The notes below the pieces were generated by a model that searched no databases, was not told the DNA's origin, and saw nothing but the letters and a program-made list of their open reading frames with translations. A stretch of 64,000 nucleotides of DNA from Tetraselmis striata (taxonomy: Eukaryota; Chlorophyta; Chlorodendrophyceae; Chlorodendrales; Chlorodendraceae). A program made the position numbers and the translations under genes. Position 1 is the stretch's first letter; every line of letters starts with the position of its first letter. This document shows positions 22,167 through 32,699 of this stretch, one piece after another. The DNA lies in NCBI GenBank assembly GCA_006384855.1, contig VCJN01001888.1, positions 1 to 64,000 on the forward strand, read 5' to 3'.

Positions 22167-22725
22167 ACGGGTGTAACCTACGGAGCGTCGCAGCGGTCGC
22201 CTACCGAGGGCTTATGTCCGTAACCTACTGGATGTCTGGATCGCTGCCCAAACGGCCGTCGTGTTACGGTACAGACGCGCTGCGGGTTTCGCTGTCCCGG
22301 GGTTGAAAAAGGCTCTATTATTCACCCGATGCAGCAAATTTCCATTCGTAAGTGTCCGGTAAATCTGGCTTCATGACGAATGGGGTCCGGTAATAATGCG
22401 GCAACAATGTGAGCCGATCAGGAGAGGGTAACCAAGGTGCATGAACATACCCGACAGGTATCCCCTACGATAATGATTTATGGCGACCATGTATCGACTT
22501 CGTTTCGGCTCCCGCGCTCCCGCGTACCATGTACAGTTAGCCAGCTACTACCCTGGAGCCACCGCCGCCTGGCGCCCGCGCCTCTGCGCCGGTAGTGCGC
22601 GATCTGCCCCCCCCCCCCCCCCCCGCCCGCGGGCGCGCCGGCCCGCCAAGCAGGTATATAGGTAAAAACTATCGACACCGCCTTCCGCTGCGGCGACAGT
22701 TGCTCGGTTCCGCCAACCCTGCCGT
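22167..22725. other. Upstream region of the GT29 gene
   Basis: No gene. Contains a poly(C) run at 22607-22624 followed by CG-rich sequence and should include distal promoter elements of the next gene. Confidence 0.5.
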
Positions 22726-22733
22726 TATAAATA
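22726..22733 (+). promoter_or_regulatory. TATA box of the TIG-GT29 gene
   Basis: TATAAATA lies 131 nt upstream of the chosen ATG (22864). Transcription would then start near 22756-22760, which leaves the in-frame codon at 22756 outside or at the very edge of the transcript and supports 22864 as the true start. Confidence 0.6.
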
Positions 22734-22863
22734 GCAGTCGACAAGCTGCCCCGCCGTGTTGACTCTCTGGGAGATATTCCACCTGATACACGTACAGTCA
22801 GGTGGGGTGTCCGGTAGTTGCCACCGCTTGTGGCGGGCTTGGTGGCACTGGACCTCTGCCGGC

Positions 22864-25800
22864 ATGGCGCCGACGATGTCTTCGCTGACACGCCGCGGCC
22901 CGGACGGCGCCGGCCTACGGCTGCGGCCACGGGCCATCCGCACTGGGCTGCTCATCTTGCTGCTTGGCAGCGTGGCGATGACGCTGCTGCTGCTGGACGT
23001 CACTGACCGTGATGGCACGGGGCAGGGCGGGCTGCGTGTGGTAGAGGAGGCGGAGGGGGATGGGGGCGAGGGGGCTGCAGGCGCGTGGAGTGATGTTAAG
23101 GGGAGCGAGGGGGAGGGGGAAGAGGGCGAGGGGGGCGAGGGGGAGGAGGGCGAGGAGCAGGAGGAGGGTGAGTCGGACGCCAGGGCGGCTGAGGACGCGG
23201 ATGGCGGGCGGCGGCCGCCCGAGATAATCAATATCGAGCCCTTCCACGGGCCTGCGGCCGGCGGGCTGACGCTGACCGTGCACGGCCGCTTCTTCATGGG
23301 TGTCGGTGAGTGGACCTCTTCCGCCTTCGTCAACGGCCGGCGATGCACCAGCAGCGACGTGCTCAACTACGAGACGCTGCTTTGCGGGCTGCCGCAGGTG
23401 TTCCCCCCCCCCCCCCCCCCCCCCCCCCACACACTCTTCCACATCTTGCCGGACAGCCGAGCCGCGCCTCCCGCCTCGCCTCGCCGCCCGCCCGACGAAG
23501 CGAGCAGCACGAGCCATCACGGCCCCTTCCCAGCAGCCATCCGCCGCTTCCCCCAACGGAGCACAGCCCGCCGGCCGCCCTTCTGCTGCGCCCCCTGAGC
23601 TCCTCCGTGTCGTGGAATGCAGGGCGTGGGGGGAAGCCTGAGCGTGGTCGTCCAGAAGACTGTGGGCGGCAAGGTGCTGTCGTCGCCAGACAACACGCTC
23701 TTCTCGTACGACGCGCCGGTGGTGGAGCGCCTTGCGCCCGACCATTCGCCCACCGGCGGCGGCATCACCATCACCGTTTTCGGCGCCAACTTTGGGCAGC
23801 CGGACGCGGGCTCTGGGACGGCTCAAGCGCCCGAGGTGCTTATCGGAGACGCTCCATGTGCCGGTACGCCGCCCGCTCGTCCTTCATCGAATGTGCTTTC
23901 TTTTCTTTTCTTTCGAAGTGCGGAGCGATGGTGCGGCTTCACAGCTTGTCTAAGGTCTCGGCGGTCTCGCGGCTACACCCACTGTTCGGCAGACGTTGTT
24001 CTGCGCTCGGACAACGAGCTGATATGCGTGGCGCCTCCTGGGAGCGGTGGTGGTGCCCCCGTGCAGGTAAGATTGCCGCCCCCGAACCCGCCCACCAATG
24101 CACGCAATGCACCGCACCGGACCGAATGTTCGCTGCCCCAACTGGAGCAACCCAGGTGGCGCTGGCTGATTCCCTCGCGGCGGGGCTTCCCTCTCAGCAA
24201 GGAACATGCGGAGTGCCGATGCCATCCCTACTTGGCGCCAACCCTTCGGGCTGGCGCGATTCTCAGCTGCCTCCGCCTCGTGTGCCGCACATTTGATACT
24301 CCTTGCTGCACAAAGACACAGACACCGCAGCGACACAGCGCAAAGTTCCGGGCTGCATGTGCTGTCGGGGAAATACGCGCGGTGTTGGCTGACGCGGGTG
24401 TGGCGCGGCGCTGCGGTAGGTGTCGGTGGGTGCGGGGCCGCACAGGGTTGAGTCCCACCGCGCGCGCAGTCAGTTTGCGTACATGCTGAGCCCCAAGGAG
24501 AAAATGCAACAGGTGCGGCTTCCTCCCTCCTTTCTCCCCTCCCCCTCCCTCCCCGGGCCTGGACCCTACCCAGTCGTCGCGAGGGGCAGATGTGGAGGTG
24601 CAACGCCCCGGCGGTAGTGCTGCTGGGCGCTGCAGCACATGCCCCCCCTTCTGACTGGTACAGGGGCGACGGGAAGGGATGCATTGGGGAGGATTGGGGT
24701 GGGGTGGCGTACCGCCTGCTGGCTGCTGCAGATTGGACCAGAGTCGCGGGATCACCCCTGAAACCCTTGCATCATGCTGACAGCAACCCCTCCAACCCAC
24801 CCACCCACGCGGGCACGCACACGCACACGCACATGCCAGGAGTCCTCCATGCTGCTGGATGGTCTACAAGTGCGCTACTCCAGCCTGCCTGTCTTCCTGC
24901 ACAAGGCGGGCCTCACTGGCCTGAACGAGTTTCTGCACAAGGACCTCTTCACCGGGCGCACTATCGCCTACAGGCAAGCGGCCGCCCGCATCACCCCCCC
25001 CCCCCCCCCCCATCCCCGGCCCCGGCGGAGTGGCCTGGTGGGAATGAGAGGGAAAGGACCGGGCGGAGGAGGACTGCTCCTTGGTAAACTCTGGGCCAAA
25101 CAGCTGTCGCCACGCAGGCCTCGGAGAGTACAACAGTGTGCTCTAATTTTGCTTGATAATTGGTGTCAATGTTTGAAACTCAGATGTATCTATGATGCTC
25201 ATCCAGGCTATAGTTCCGCATGAATTCTGCAGAGAGGACAGGAGGAGAGGGGGGGCTCAGTGGCTTGGGTTGGACGCATGGTTAAGGATCAGAACGGCCA
25301 GCGTGCAGGCTGCGGAACGCCCTCTCCGTGTTGCATTGCGGGGGGCGGGGGGGGGGGGGGGGGGGGGGCTCTCAGTCACACGTCATGGACGCCTCTTACG
25401 GCTATAGTCGCGTAAAGCTAGCCGTAGTCACGCTGCAGCATCCGTAATCCTATGTGGACCTCAGTTGATACGCACTACATGTTGAGACGTTTAAACATGT
25501 GTAAGCTGTGAAACAGTGAACACATGTCAACAGGCCCATCGTTTCGGAACCTGATGAATATATGTCGAAGTCAAGCACGGGTGATGACGCACGTATTATA
25601 TTATAAGAACCCTATTATACGCCTCTTGCTGGGGGCGCATGCAGCCTACAGAAACATTCCCCACACGGGTGCCAATGTGGTAATGCTGAACACTGCGAAT
25701 GAGAGCCTGCCCGACCTGCCACAGGTCAAATCTAGACAGAACTACGGCAGAGCAATAGCGGCTGGTCTTATTGGTTGCAGGCAAGCCCAGTTTGAGGCTT

Positions 25801-28800
25801 ATAGGGGCTCTTATGGGTGCGTTGGCATCCGTACATGCAAGTGCAGTATCTGTATGCTCGCCAATCCATGGATGTACATTTATAAATGCAACCGGAAGCG
25901 GCATTGGCTTGGTATGCCCCTGCCGTCCTCCCGCGTGGCCCATGACGGGCGGCTGAGGCGCCGCGGCTGCCGGCGCCCGCAGCGTGACCCCCGACCTGAT
26001 GGAGCTGCTGCCCAAGGAGGACGTGAAGCAGCAGCACAGGAGCTGCGCCGTGGTGCTCAACGGCGCCAACCTGATGCGTACCAGGTACCATAAGTACCCC
26101 CCCCCCCCCCCCCCCCCCCGTCCCCACCCCCAGCCTCCGTAGGCCTCTCCCTCTACTCAGCTTGGGCGGACAAATTGGGCAGTTTGAGTAGCACTGGCGA
26201 GTGATCCCTGTATGGTCACCTTGGCTTTTGACTTCTGTGTCTATCATTCGTGCCATGCATTCCCCAGCAATATTTGACAACATATAGTCTGACCAGTATT
26301 CACGGACTGACCGACCAATAGTCTGACCAATATAAAGTCTGACCAGTTTATTATACGGGTGCCGACGCACCTGTAAGAACCGTTCTTGTAAGACTTAAAG
26401 TGCGCCTGCACACAAGCTATAAGGACATTCGCTACAGTTCCGCAATACTTTCCTGTACATTTGAGCCCTGGCAGGCAGGGCAGGTTCATATTCGCAGTCT
26501 TCTTATAACCACGTCGGCGCCCGTAGACTGGTCAGATTATGAAACCAATCTGACAGTCTATAAACCGGTCCTTTGGTTACACTGTCAGACTTCCAGAATA
26601 CATCCCACATTCTACAGACATTTCTGGTATTGTGTTTACATATCGGTGACGGGCGGATCTTGGTGCTCCGCCGCCACTCTCTTGAGCGTCTTCGGTGCAT
26701 GATCCCCGATCTGGGCTGACGGGGCGCTCCACTGCCGCTGCGCCCAGCCTGGGAGCGGACATCGACGGCGCCGACGCGGTGCTGCGCTTCAACAACGCGC
26801 CGACGGAGGGCTTCAGCAGCGAGGTGGGCAAGCGCACGACGTACCGGCTGCTGCAGGTGAGACACTGCGGGCTACAAATCGTTACACCCCCCCTCCCCCT
26901 CCGCCCTCCGACCCCCAATCCCCCTGACACACACATTCGTTACCGCATTTGAACTTTGCTGTGTGCTGCTGTGCCTGACCACCCTCACGAAGGGGAAGCT
27001 GTATTCTGTCTGGGAATTTATCGACTCATCGAGCTGAGAGAACCATTCATAGTACCACCTAGAAGAACATTCGCTATAGTTCCGATATAATTTCGTCTAC
27101 ATTTGACCTCTGGCAGGCAGGGCGGGTTCCTATTTGCAGTGTTGTCAGTACCGCGTTGGCACTAGTGCCAATGTTCTTCTAGGTGGGTCGGCGCCAGCAT
27201 TTAGGCAACGGTATGATCTATCTGCATCCGACCTCTGGCATGTTGAGCGGATTCCTGCTCGCTGTTTTTTTCTCCTTTTTACTCCCTTGGACAAGACTGG
27301 CACCAGCGACGCCATTGGAGCGTCGTCTCTGCGATGGCATCTCAACAACAAATCGCTTAGGCAGCAATACAATTACGGAAAGCCCTGGGTAGGCGATGGT
27401 TACCTTGCCGGCACCTCCGCATCGTACTGGTTTCGACGTGCCTTTTACATCCCGGAATAAAAGTCCCAGCCCGGGGTCGCATGCAAGCCATGGGAACACT
27501 CCCTTAAGATCCGTTATAGTTTCGTCCACATCCGACCTCTGGCAGGTTGGGCGGGTTCTTATTTGCAGTGTTCTTATCACCGCGCTGGCACCCGTAACTC
27601 AATGTCCGCGCTGATGACCGTCCAGCGGATGTTGCTAATGGTTTGAGGTTCGGACTGATCCCCCCTCTCCTCCCCTGCCACGCAGACAGAGATCGTGCGC
27701 TCCATGATCCAGAAAGTTGACCTGGACGCGGCGCGCCATGCGTGGCGGCCGCAGCAGCATGAGCGGCTGGTCATGCTGTCGGAGTACGCGCAGGACCTCT
27801 TTGTCTTGCTGCACGTGCGCGCCCCCTCCGTAACCCCTTTCACCCTGTTCTGTAGTTACCGCTGATTGACCTGCTGAAGCGCGCATCTTTACGTGGCTGT
27901 GTATATATATGGGTGCCGGCTCGGTGAGGAGAACACCGCGAATGGGAACCCGCCGGGCCTGCCAGAGGTTGGACTGAGGCGAAACTGGGGGGTATGTGGG
28001 TAAGGTCCCTGTAGGTAGCGCGCGATCCCAGTTCGAGGCTTTTTAATATTGTATCGTCCACGGATGCTGACGCACCAAAGAGAAACTCTTGTCATGAGCC
28101 TCAAATTGGGCTCGCATGCAACCTGTGGGACCATTTGCTATACAATTCCGCTATAGTTTCGTCTTCATAGGACCTCTTGACAGGCAGTGAGGCAAATTCC
28201 TATTAGCAGTGTTCTTATTATCGTGCCGGCACCCGGAGATGCAACTGCGCCCGCATGTGCATTTATCGGCATATATTTGAGTATGTGTATATGTGGATGC
28301 GTCAGCGCGCACATTAGATTACTTCGGTTCATCACCGTTACTTTCGCAATATCAAAACACGGGGTTTCCAGAAACGTGGGGAATTGAGAAGGTGATGTGT
28401 CGCCTCTAATCACGCGTATCAACTGAGGCCCAGAAAAGATCACAGGTGCTGCAGCGTTAGCCCCAAATCACCACAGCCACTGGAAGTCTCTGTAACGCAT
28501 GAGAGCTCCTCCCCCCGCTGACAACCGCTGCACGCGCCCACACGCACAGAGGGCGTTCCCCAGCATGGACCTGCTGCTGCCCTCTGCCGCGCTCCTGGGC
28601 AACATCAACACGCTGTACGCGGAGCTGCGCCGGCGGTTCACGGACATGGGGGTGCGTTAACCCCCCCCCCCCCCCCCCCCCCTTCCCCCGCCCCACCACA
28701 CACACACACACACCTCCCTCTTCGCACTTTGCCGCCGAGATAGGTCGCTGGCGCTCATCGCCATCTTTGTCAAGGGTCCGCGCTGAGTATCGGTCAAAGA

Positions 28801-31040
28801 TCAACATCTGAACTGGGTCAGATGGATCGAGATCAGATCAAGATAGCGATCTCAATAAGCCCCTTTGTCAGATGCATTGATCGTTAATTCATCTCGACTC
28901 AAATGCCATGACCATCAGGTTAGATCAGACAGACCGCGTCGTTCCAGGGTTATGCGTAAGTACGGGCACTCTAAAGCCACGTTGTCCAACTTAATTACCA
29001 AAATTACTCTTTGGGTTCGCGGCATGCTATCGTTTTCGACCCCCCCCCCCCCCCCCCTCTCTCCCCCCTGCAAAGAGGAAAGAAAAACTGTATACATCAT
29101 GAACAATGTCATAATATGCCAAAAATACCACACGGATCTTCCGACTCGTTGCTGCAATCTTTAGCTTAGAACCCAGTCAACTGTTACGGTAAGTAATATG
29201 AAGCGACACTCAAAATGCACGGAAGTTTTGGGTGTCGCGTATTTATACCAAGTCAAGCGGAGTTCCCCGATTTCACAAATGCAACTAAAGTATGCCGAGG
29301 AAATCGAGTTTGGCATATAAACGTTCCGTGAGGTACCACATACAGATTTTATTTTATGACCGGGAAACCTGCAAACGTTGGCAGAATCTGCGTTAGGTTT
29401 GTCTTGTAAGTTTGGCAATGCAGTCCACTCAGCCCCCCACACAAGTGTCAAACTCACGTGGTTAAGGGGAAATTAGGTTACCGTTTATATAAAAGTTAAG
29501 GCGGCTCGAAATGGACTTGGGCATAACCCTGATCTGGTCATAGTCTTGATCTGCACGCAGCTGCATGATTGTCGAATTGTCGTCAATCTTGATCTTGACC
29601 CATCACCCCTGACGCACGCCCTTACTCTCCGTGCTGGCGTCCATCGCCGCGGCGCTCGCGCCTTTCCGTGCCCCAGCCAACTGATGGTGCGCCGCATGCG
29701 CCGGCCAGATCGACGAGGAGCTGGCGCGCGAGGCGGAGGAGGTGGCGGCGGCGGCGGATGCGGAGGGGGGTGGCGCGGCGGGGGAGGCGCGCCGCCGGCT
29801 GGCGCAGATAAGCATGGCGCGCCTCGCGCACCTGGCAGAGCAGCAGAATGAGCTCAAGGAAGTGGAGCCTGCAGCAGGTGAGTACAATGTAGATACATGC
29901 ATGCATGTGTGCTTGTGTGTTTTGAATGCAGACACATGAATGCAGACGTATATGACACAGTGCATTTGTATAGTAAATACAAACATTGTATACAATTCTA
30001 TATGTGCATGTGCGGTACACATATATCTATAGATATATGTATGTATATATGTTCAAGTGCCGCCGCACCTTTTATGATACCCCTTCGAAAAGGTCTCAAA
30101 TTAAGGCTGCATGCAAGCCATACGAGTAGGAACAACCGCTGCAGTCCCTCAATAATTTGGTCTACGTTTGACCTTTGACAGGCACGGCGGTTTCTTAGCT
30201 GCAGTGTTCTTGTTAATACCGCGTCGGCCGTAGTGTCTCCTCAAACTAAATGTTTTAGTTTGCAAACATTCGCTATCTTTCCGCAATAGTTTCGTCTGTA
30301 GCAACTGTCTGACCTTACACAAGGTAGACATCTTCTTATTCGCAGAAATTTATTAACCTTTTCGGCTCCCGTCTATATGCCCGTAAACAGTTATGCAGTG
30401 CATATGTGTGTGCTTATGTTTGTATTTGAATTTGCATGTGGACCCGCCTCATTTGTGCATGCCACATGAATACTTATATATTAAATAAAGGTATATACAT
30501 CGGGGTCTTATGTGCTCCCTAGACCCTAACCTGTATATATGATACAGGCAGGAAGACGAATTTGCAGCCTGCTTTGGAGTACATAATAAAGACCCTGAAA
30601 GCTCATGGCACTCTGAGTGGGTACATGGCTGAGCCCTCTGCCAACGCTGACAGAGCATGCTGAGCGTGGGTTGCGGGTTTTTGGGTCGTAAGCCCGGGAG
30701 CCCCGGCGGCGGGGGCCATTGCCGTGAGGCTGACTCTCCTGCGCCGCCGCCCTCTCCCACAGGCATCGGCGTGGCTCCGCCAGGCATCGTCGGCACGCTG
30801 CTAGCGGTGCAGATGTGCCAGCAGGTGGAGGTGTTCGGCTTCGACGCCGAGGCGCTCAAAGGCGCCGCGGGTAAGGAGGCCTCCGCGCCGGCTTACTACT
30901 ACTCCCAGAGCCGCGCCGGCATGGGCGTGTTCGACGTCGGCAACGGCCGCGCGCCCGAGCTGGACGCCGAGATGCTGCCGATCGACGCCGCCATCGTGGA
31001 GCTGCTGGAGATCGCGGGCTTCCTCCGAATACGCAGTTAA
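22864..31040 (+). CDS. Type II membrane protein: two IPT/TIG domains fused to a GT29 sialyltransferase-like domain, 12 exons
   Basis: Exons: 22864-23397, 23623-23863, 23993-24066, 24474-24512, 24840-24973, 25983-26084, 26748-26856, 27686-27814, 28550-28651, 29709-29877, 30548-30616, 30763-31040. They join without a stop into 659 residues. A short basic tail and a transmembrane anchor (~25-46, [17 protein letters not shown]) precede a Glu/Gly-rich stem and two IPT/TIG modules (~121-190 and ~205-283; PxxGPAAGG and [17 protein letters not shown]). GT29 follows. Motif L runs from C362 to about L409 (CAVVLNGAN...[15 protein letters not shown]). Motif S is P574-F594 ([21 protein letters not shown]). 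C362 and C586 match the conserved disulfide pair, and Y612-Y614 may be motif III. In the VS position I see D642-x4-E647 instead of His-x4-Glu. Expected role: Golgi glycan transfer. Intron 5 is GC-AG; intron 11 uses donor gtgggt, chosen because it keeps the frame. Confidence 0.85.
23403..23428 (+). repeat. Poly(C)26 in intron 1, 5 nt after the donor
   Basis: One of several C-rich tracts that follow 5' splice sites in this gene: 24994-25011 (20 nt after donor), 26097-26119 (12 nt), 26886-26905 (29 nt), 28661-28682 (9 nt). Confidence 0.9.
25668..25834 (-). mobile_element. MITE copy B (intron 5)
   Basis: Reverse-orientation copy: starts GGGTGCCAATG, ends GGGTGCGTTGGCATCCGTA, with the TGACCTGTGGCAGG and GGGCTTGCCTGCAA landmarks on the minus strand. 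A partial copy in the other orientation precedes it at about 25605-25665. Confidence 0.7.
26352..26527 (+). mobile_element. MITE copy C (intron 6), best-preserved ends
   Basis: Begins TACGGGTGCCGACGCACCTG and ends CACGTCGGCGCCCGTA, giving terminal inverted repeats of about 15 bp. The flanks (about 26285-26350) are a tandem array of an AGTCTGACCA(A/G)TAT motif, which also appears inverted just after the element. Confidence 0.75.
27058..27172 (+). mobile_element. MITE copy D (intron 7), 5'-truncated
   Basis: Has the AACATTCGCTATAGTTCCG, TTCGTCTACATTTGACCTC and GCAGGCAGGGCGGG landmarks and ends CCGCGTTGGCAC. It is flanked by inverted copies of CCTAGAAGAACATT (27058 and about 27170). Confidence 0.65.
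27275..27415 (+). repeat. Dispersed ~140-bp repeat, copy 1 (intron 7)
   Basis: Matches about 39165-39285 in the same orientation: GGACAAGACTGGCACCAG, AGCGTCGTCTC, TTAGGCAGC, and CCCTGGGTAGGCGA versus CCATGGGTAGGCGA. Noncoding. Confidence 0.65.
27478..27597 (+). mobile_element. MITE copy E (intron 7)
   Basis: GCATGCAAGCCATGGGAACA, TTCGTCCACATCCGACCTC, TTCTTATTTGCAGTGTTCTT and a CGCTGGCACCCGTA end. Confidence 0.7.
27908..28079 (-). mobile_element. MITE copy F (intron 8)
   Basis: Reverse-orientation copy starting GGGTGCCGGCTCGGTG and ending GATGCTGACGCACC. It shares that terminus with copy G, so the two form a head-to-head pair. Confidence 0.65.
28060..28236 (+). mobile_element. MITE copy G (intron 8)
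   Basis: Forward copy beginning GATGCTGACGCACC, with GAGCCTCAAATTGGGCTCGC and ending GTGCCGGCACCCGG. Confidence 0.7.
30053..30236 (+). mobile_element. MITE copy H (intron 10), with partial copy following
   Basis: Begins near GTGCCGCCGCACC and ends TACCGCGTCGGCCGTAGTG. A shorter related copy (ATTCGCTATCTTTCCGCAAT...TTTCGTCTGTAG) follows at about 30265-30375. The intron also has AT-rich (TATATG)n sequence at 30010-30055. Confidence 0.65.
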
Positions 31041-31406
31041 TGGGCGGTGGTTGTACTCCGTAACAAGGAGCACGAGGTCAGGCAGAAGCCGGGAAGCCAG
31101 AGCCCGCCCGCTGGCGTAGTCCATCCCTCGGCAAGATGGCGTCAACAAGTGCGGCCAATTTTGCTGTCGGCGGCGCCGCTGCCATTGGGGCTAAAACGTG
31201 GCGGCCAGGAAGTTCGTTCCATCGCGCGGAAGGCATGCTCTCGACATAACTGAACACGGCGGAGTGTTTACCTCTCCCCTCACTCTCTGCGGCGGAGCCA
31301 GTCAGGACGCGACCTGCCCTCTGTCCCGCATCCCGCCCACAAGCAATCCATCCGGTTTCTAGACAACCGCGCGGGCAGGGCGTGAGCGGTCTCCGCTGCA
31401 CTTTGC

Positions 31407-31411
31407 TGTAA
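31407..31411 (+). terminator. TGTAA, candidate poly(A) signal of the TIG-GT29 gene
   Basis: First TGTAA after the stop codon, giving a 3' UTR of about 370-390 nt. Tentative. Confidence 0.35.
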
Positions 31412-31935
31412 TTTCACAAGAGCGCGCAGAGCGCGCGCCCACAGTAAAACAAAGCCCGCGCAGATCGTCGTGGTTTTTCTCGTCGTTTCGTTCCACTTTT
31501 CTCGTCGTTTTCGTTCCTGAGGACTGGGCATGTATATCTCCATAATTCCGCATCGATTGGGCATGTACTACCGTGGTTTGCAACGGTTTTGTAGCTGCGC
31601 AGGCGTTCGGAGGTTACTCCGGACCAGCAAATATAGTCCTTCGACACCAGGGTCCCGTATGGCCACGTGACCTCGGGCCACCACTACATTCAAGTTAATC
31701 GATGTTCTCATACAGATACAACTGACCATGCTTTGGGTTTGTTACGCATAATTGTCTGTAACCCCCCCCCCCTCCCCCCCCCCCCCCCCCGTTCAAGAGA
31801 GAAGTACTACCTTTATCTTTCTACAAATGTAGTACTATCTGAGTGCACCACAGATATGTCGCAGAGTAAGCGACACGATGGTAGTGCAAAACAGATAGAG
31901 AGGGGGGGGGGAGAGGGAGAGAGAGAAAGCTTATA

Positions 31936-32102
31936 ATAAGAGCTTATAGTAAGAGCCCTTATTATAAGCCTCAAACTCGGCTTGCTTGCATCTACAGGAA
32001 CGTTGGCTATGGCCCCGCTATAATTTGTCTACATTTGACCTCTGACAGGTAGTGCGGTAGGTTCTTATTTGCAGCGTTCTTATTCCCGCGCTGGCACCTC
32101 GT
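31936..32102 (+). mobile_element. MITE copy J
   Basis: AAGCCTCAAACTCGGCTTGC, TTTGTCTACATTTGACCTC, TTCTTATTTGCAGCGTTC and a CGCTGGCACC end: same family as the intronic copies. Confidence 0.7.
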
Positions 32103-32594
32103 ATGCCAAACGTCACGCGCGAAGGCTGGAGTGCAAGACATCATCGGAAACACGACTTGCTGCATGAACCTTGCAATCCAGTGGGCGGCTTGCTGCTGAC
32201 GACGCTCGTGGCTATATTTCATCCGCAGCCAAATCAACCGTTGAAAAGCTGTCAACCCAGTCAGGCAACAGCAGCATCAAACACTACCTACTGGGCGGAG
32301 TGTCCAGGGGACCAAAATGCATGCTGCACCAAGGCCGCCATTCCGTCAAATCAGTCTTGCTGTGGGCATACCGCCATGACTCGCATCGCTGTTAATGCTT
32401 TCTTGGCTGGAGCCCCCTCCCTTGCCTGCCAGTATCCGGAAGCACCACCTCCTCGAGCTGGGAGAGGCATGGGCCTTGCCTGCTCCAGCACACGTTCGAT
32501 CTGGCCGCGAGCGGTGTCTTGTTCTCGCCGCCTGCTTGTGCCGGGGACATTGTGTGTGTAAAGGCGCCTTCGCGGCCGGCTCGGTGCTGAACCG

Positions 32595-32690
32595 GTGGCA
32601 CGGCTTGCGACCAACGCGCAGATCAGCGACGTAGAGGGCAGCCTGGTACGCACCTTCTTCAGTCCCGCGCACGTGAAGGCCGCAGACACG
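32595..32690 (+). pseudogene. Isolated exon-like fragment resembling an M20-family amidohydrolase (allantoate deiminase-like)
   Basis: One frame reads VARLATNAQISDVEGSL then VRTFFSPAHVKAADT and meets a gtgaga donor-like site at 32691. The RTFxSPAHxxAA pattern is typical of the N-terminal region of allantoate deiminase and N-carbamoyl amidohydrolases. No other exon of such an enzyme could be found nearby, so it is most likely a stranded fragment, or a coincidence. Confidence 0.25.
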
Positions 32691-32699
32691 GTGAGATCC

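Larger units (their letters stand above)
31041..32594. other. 3' flank and intergenic region
   Basis: No gene recognised. Holds poly(C) runs (31761-31790), a purine-rich GA run (31899-31928) and MITE copy J at about 31936-32102. Confidence 0.5.

Noticed and set aside
22756..22863. In-frame upstream extension of the GT29 protein
   Set aside because: TATAAATA at 22726 places transcription start near 22756-22760, so translation from 22756 is unlikely; the ATG at 22864 gives a normal type II anchor.
29603..30022. Minus-strand ORFs opposite GT29 exon 10
   Set aside because: They are antisense shadows of the exon coding an Ala/Glu-rich segment.
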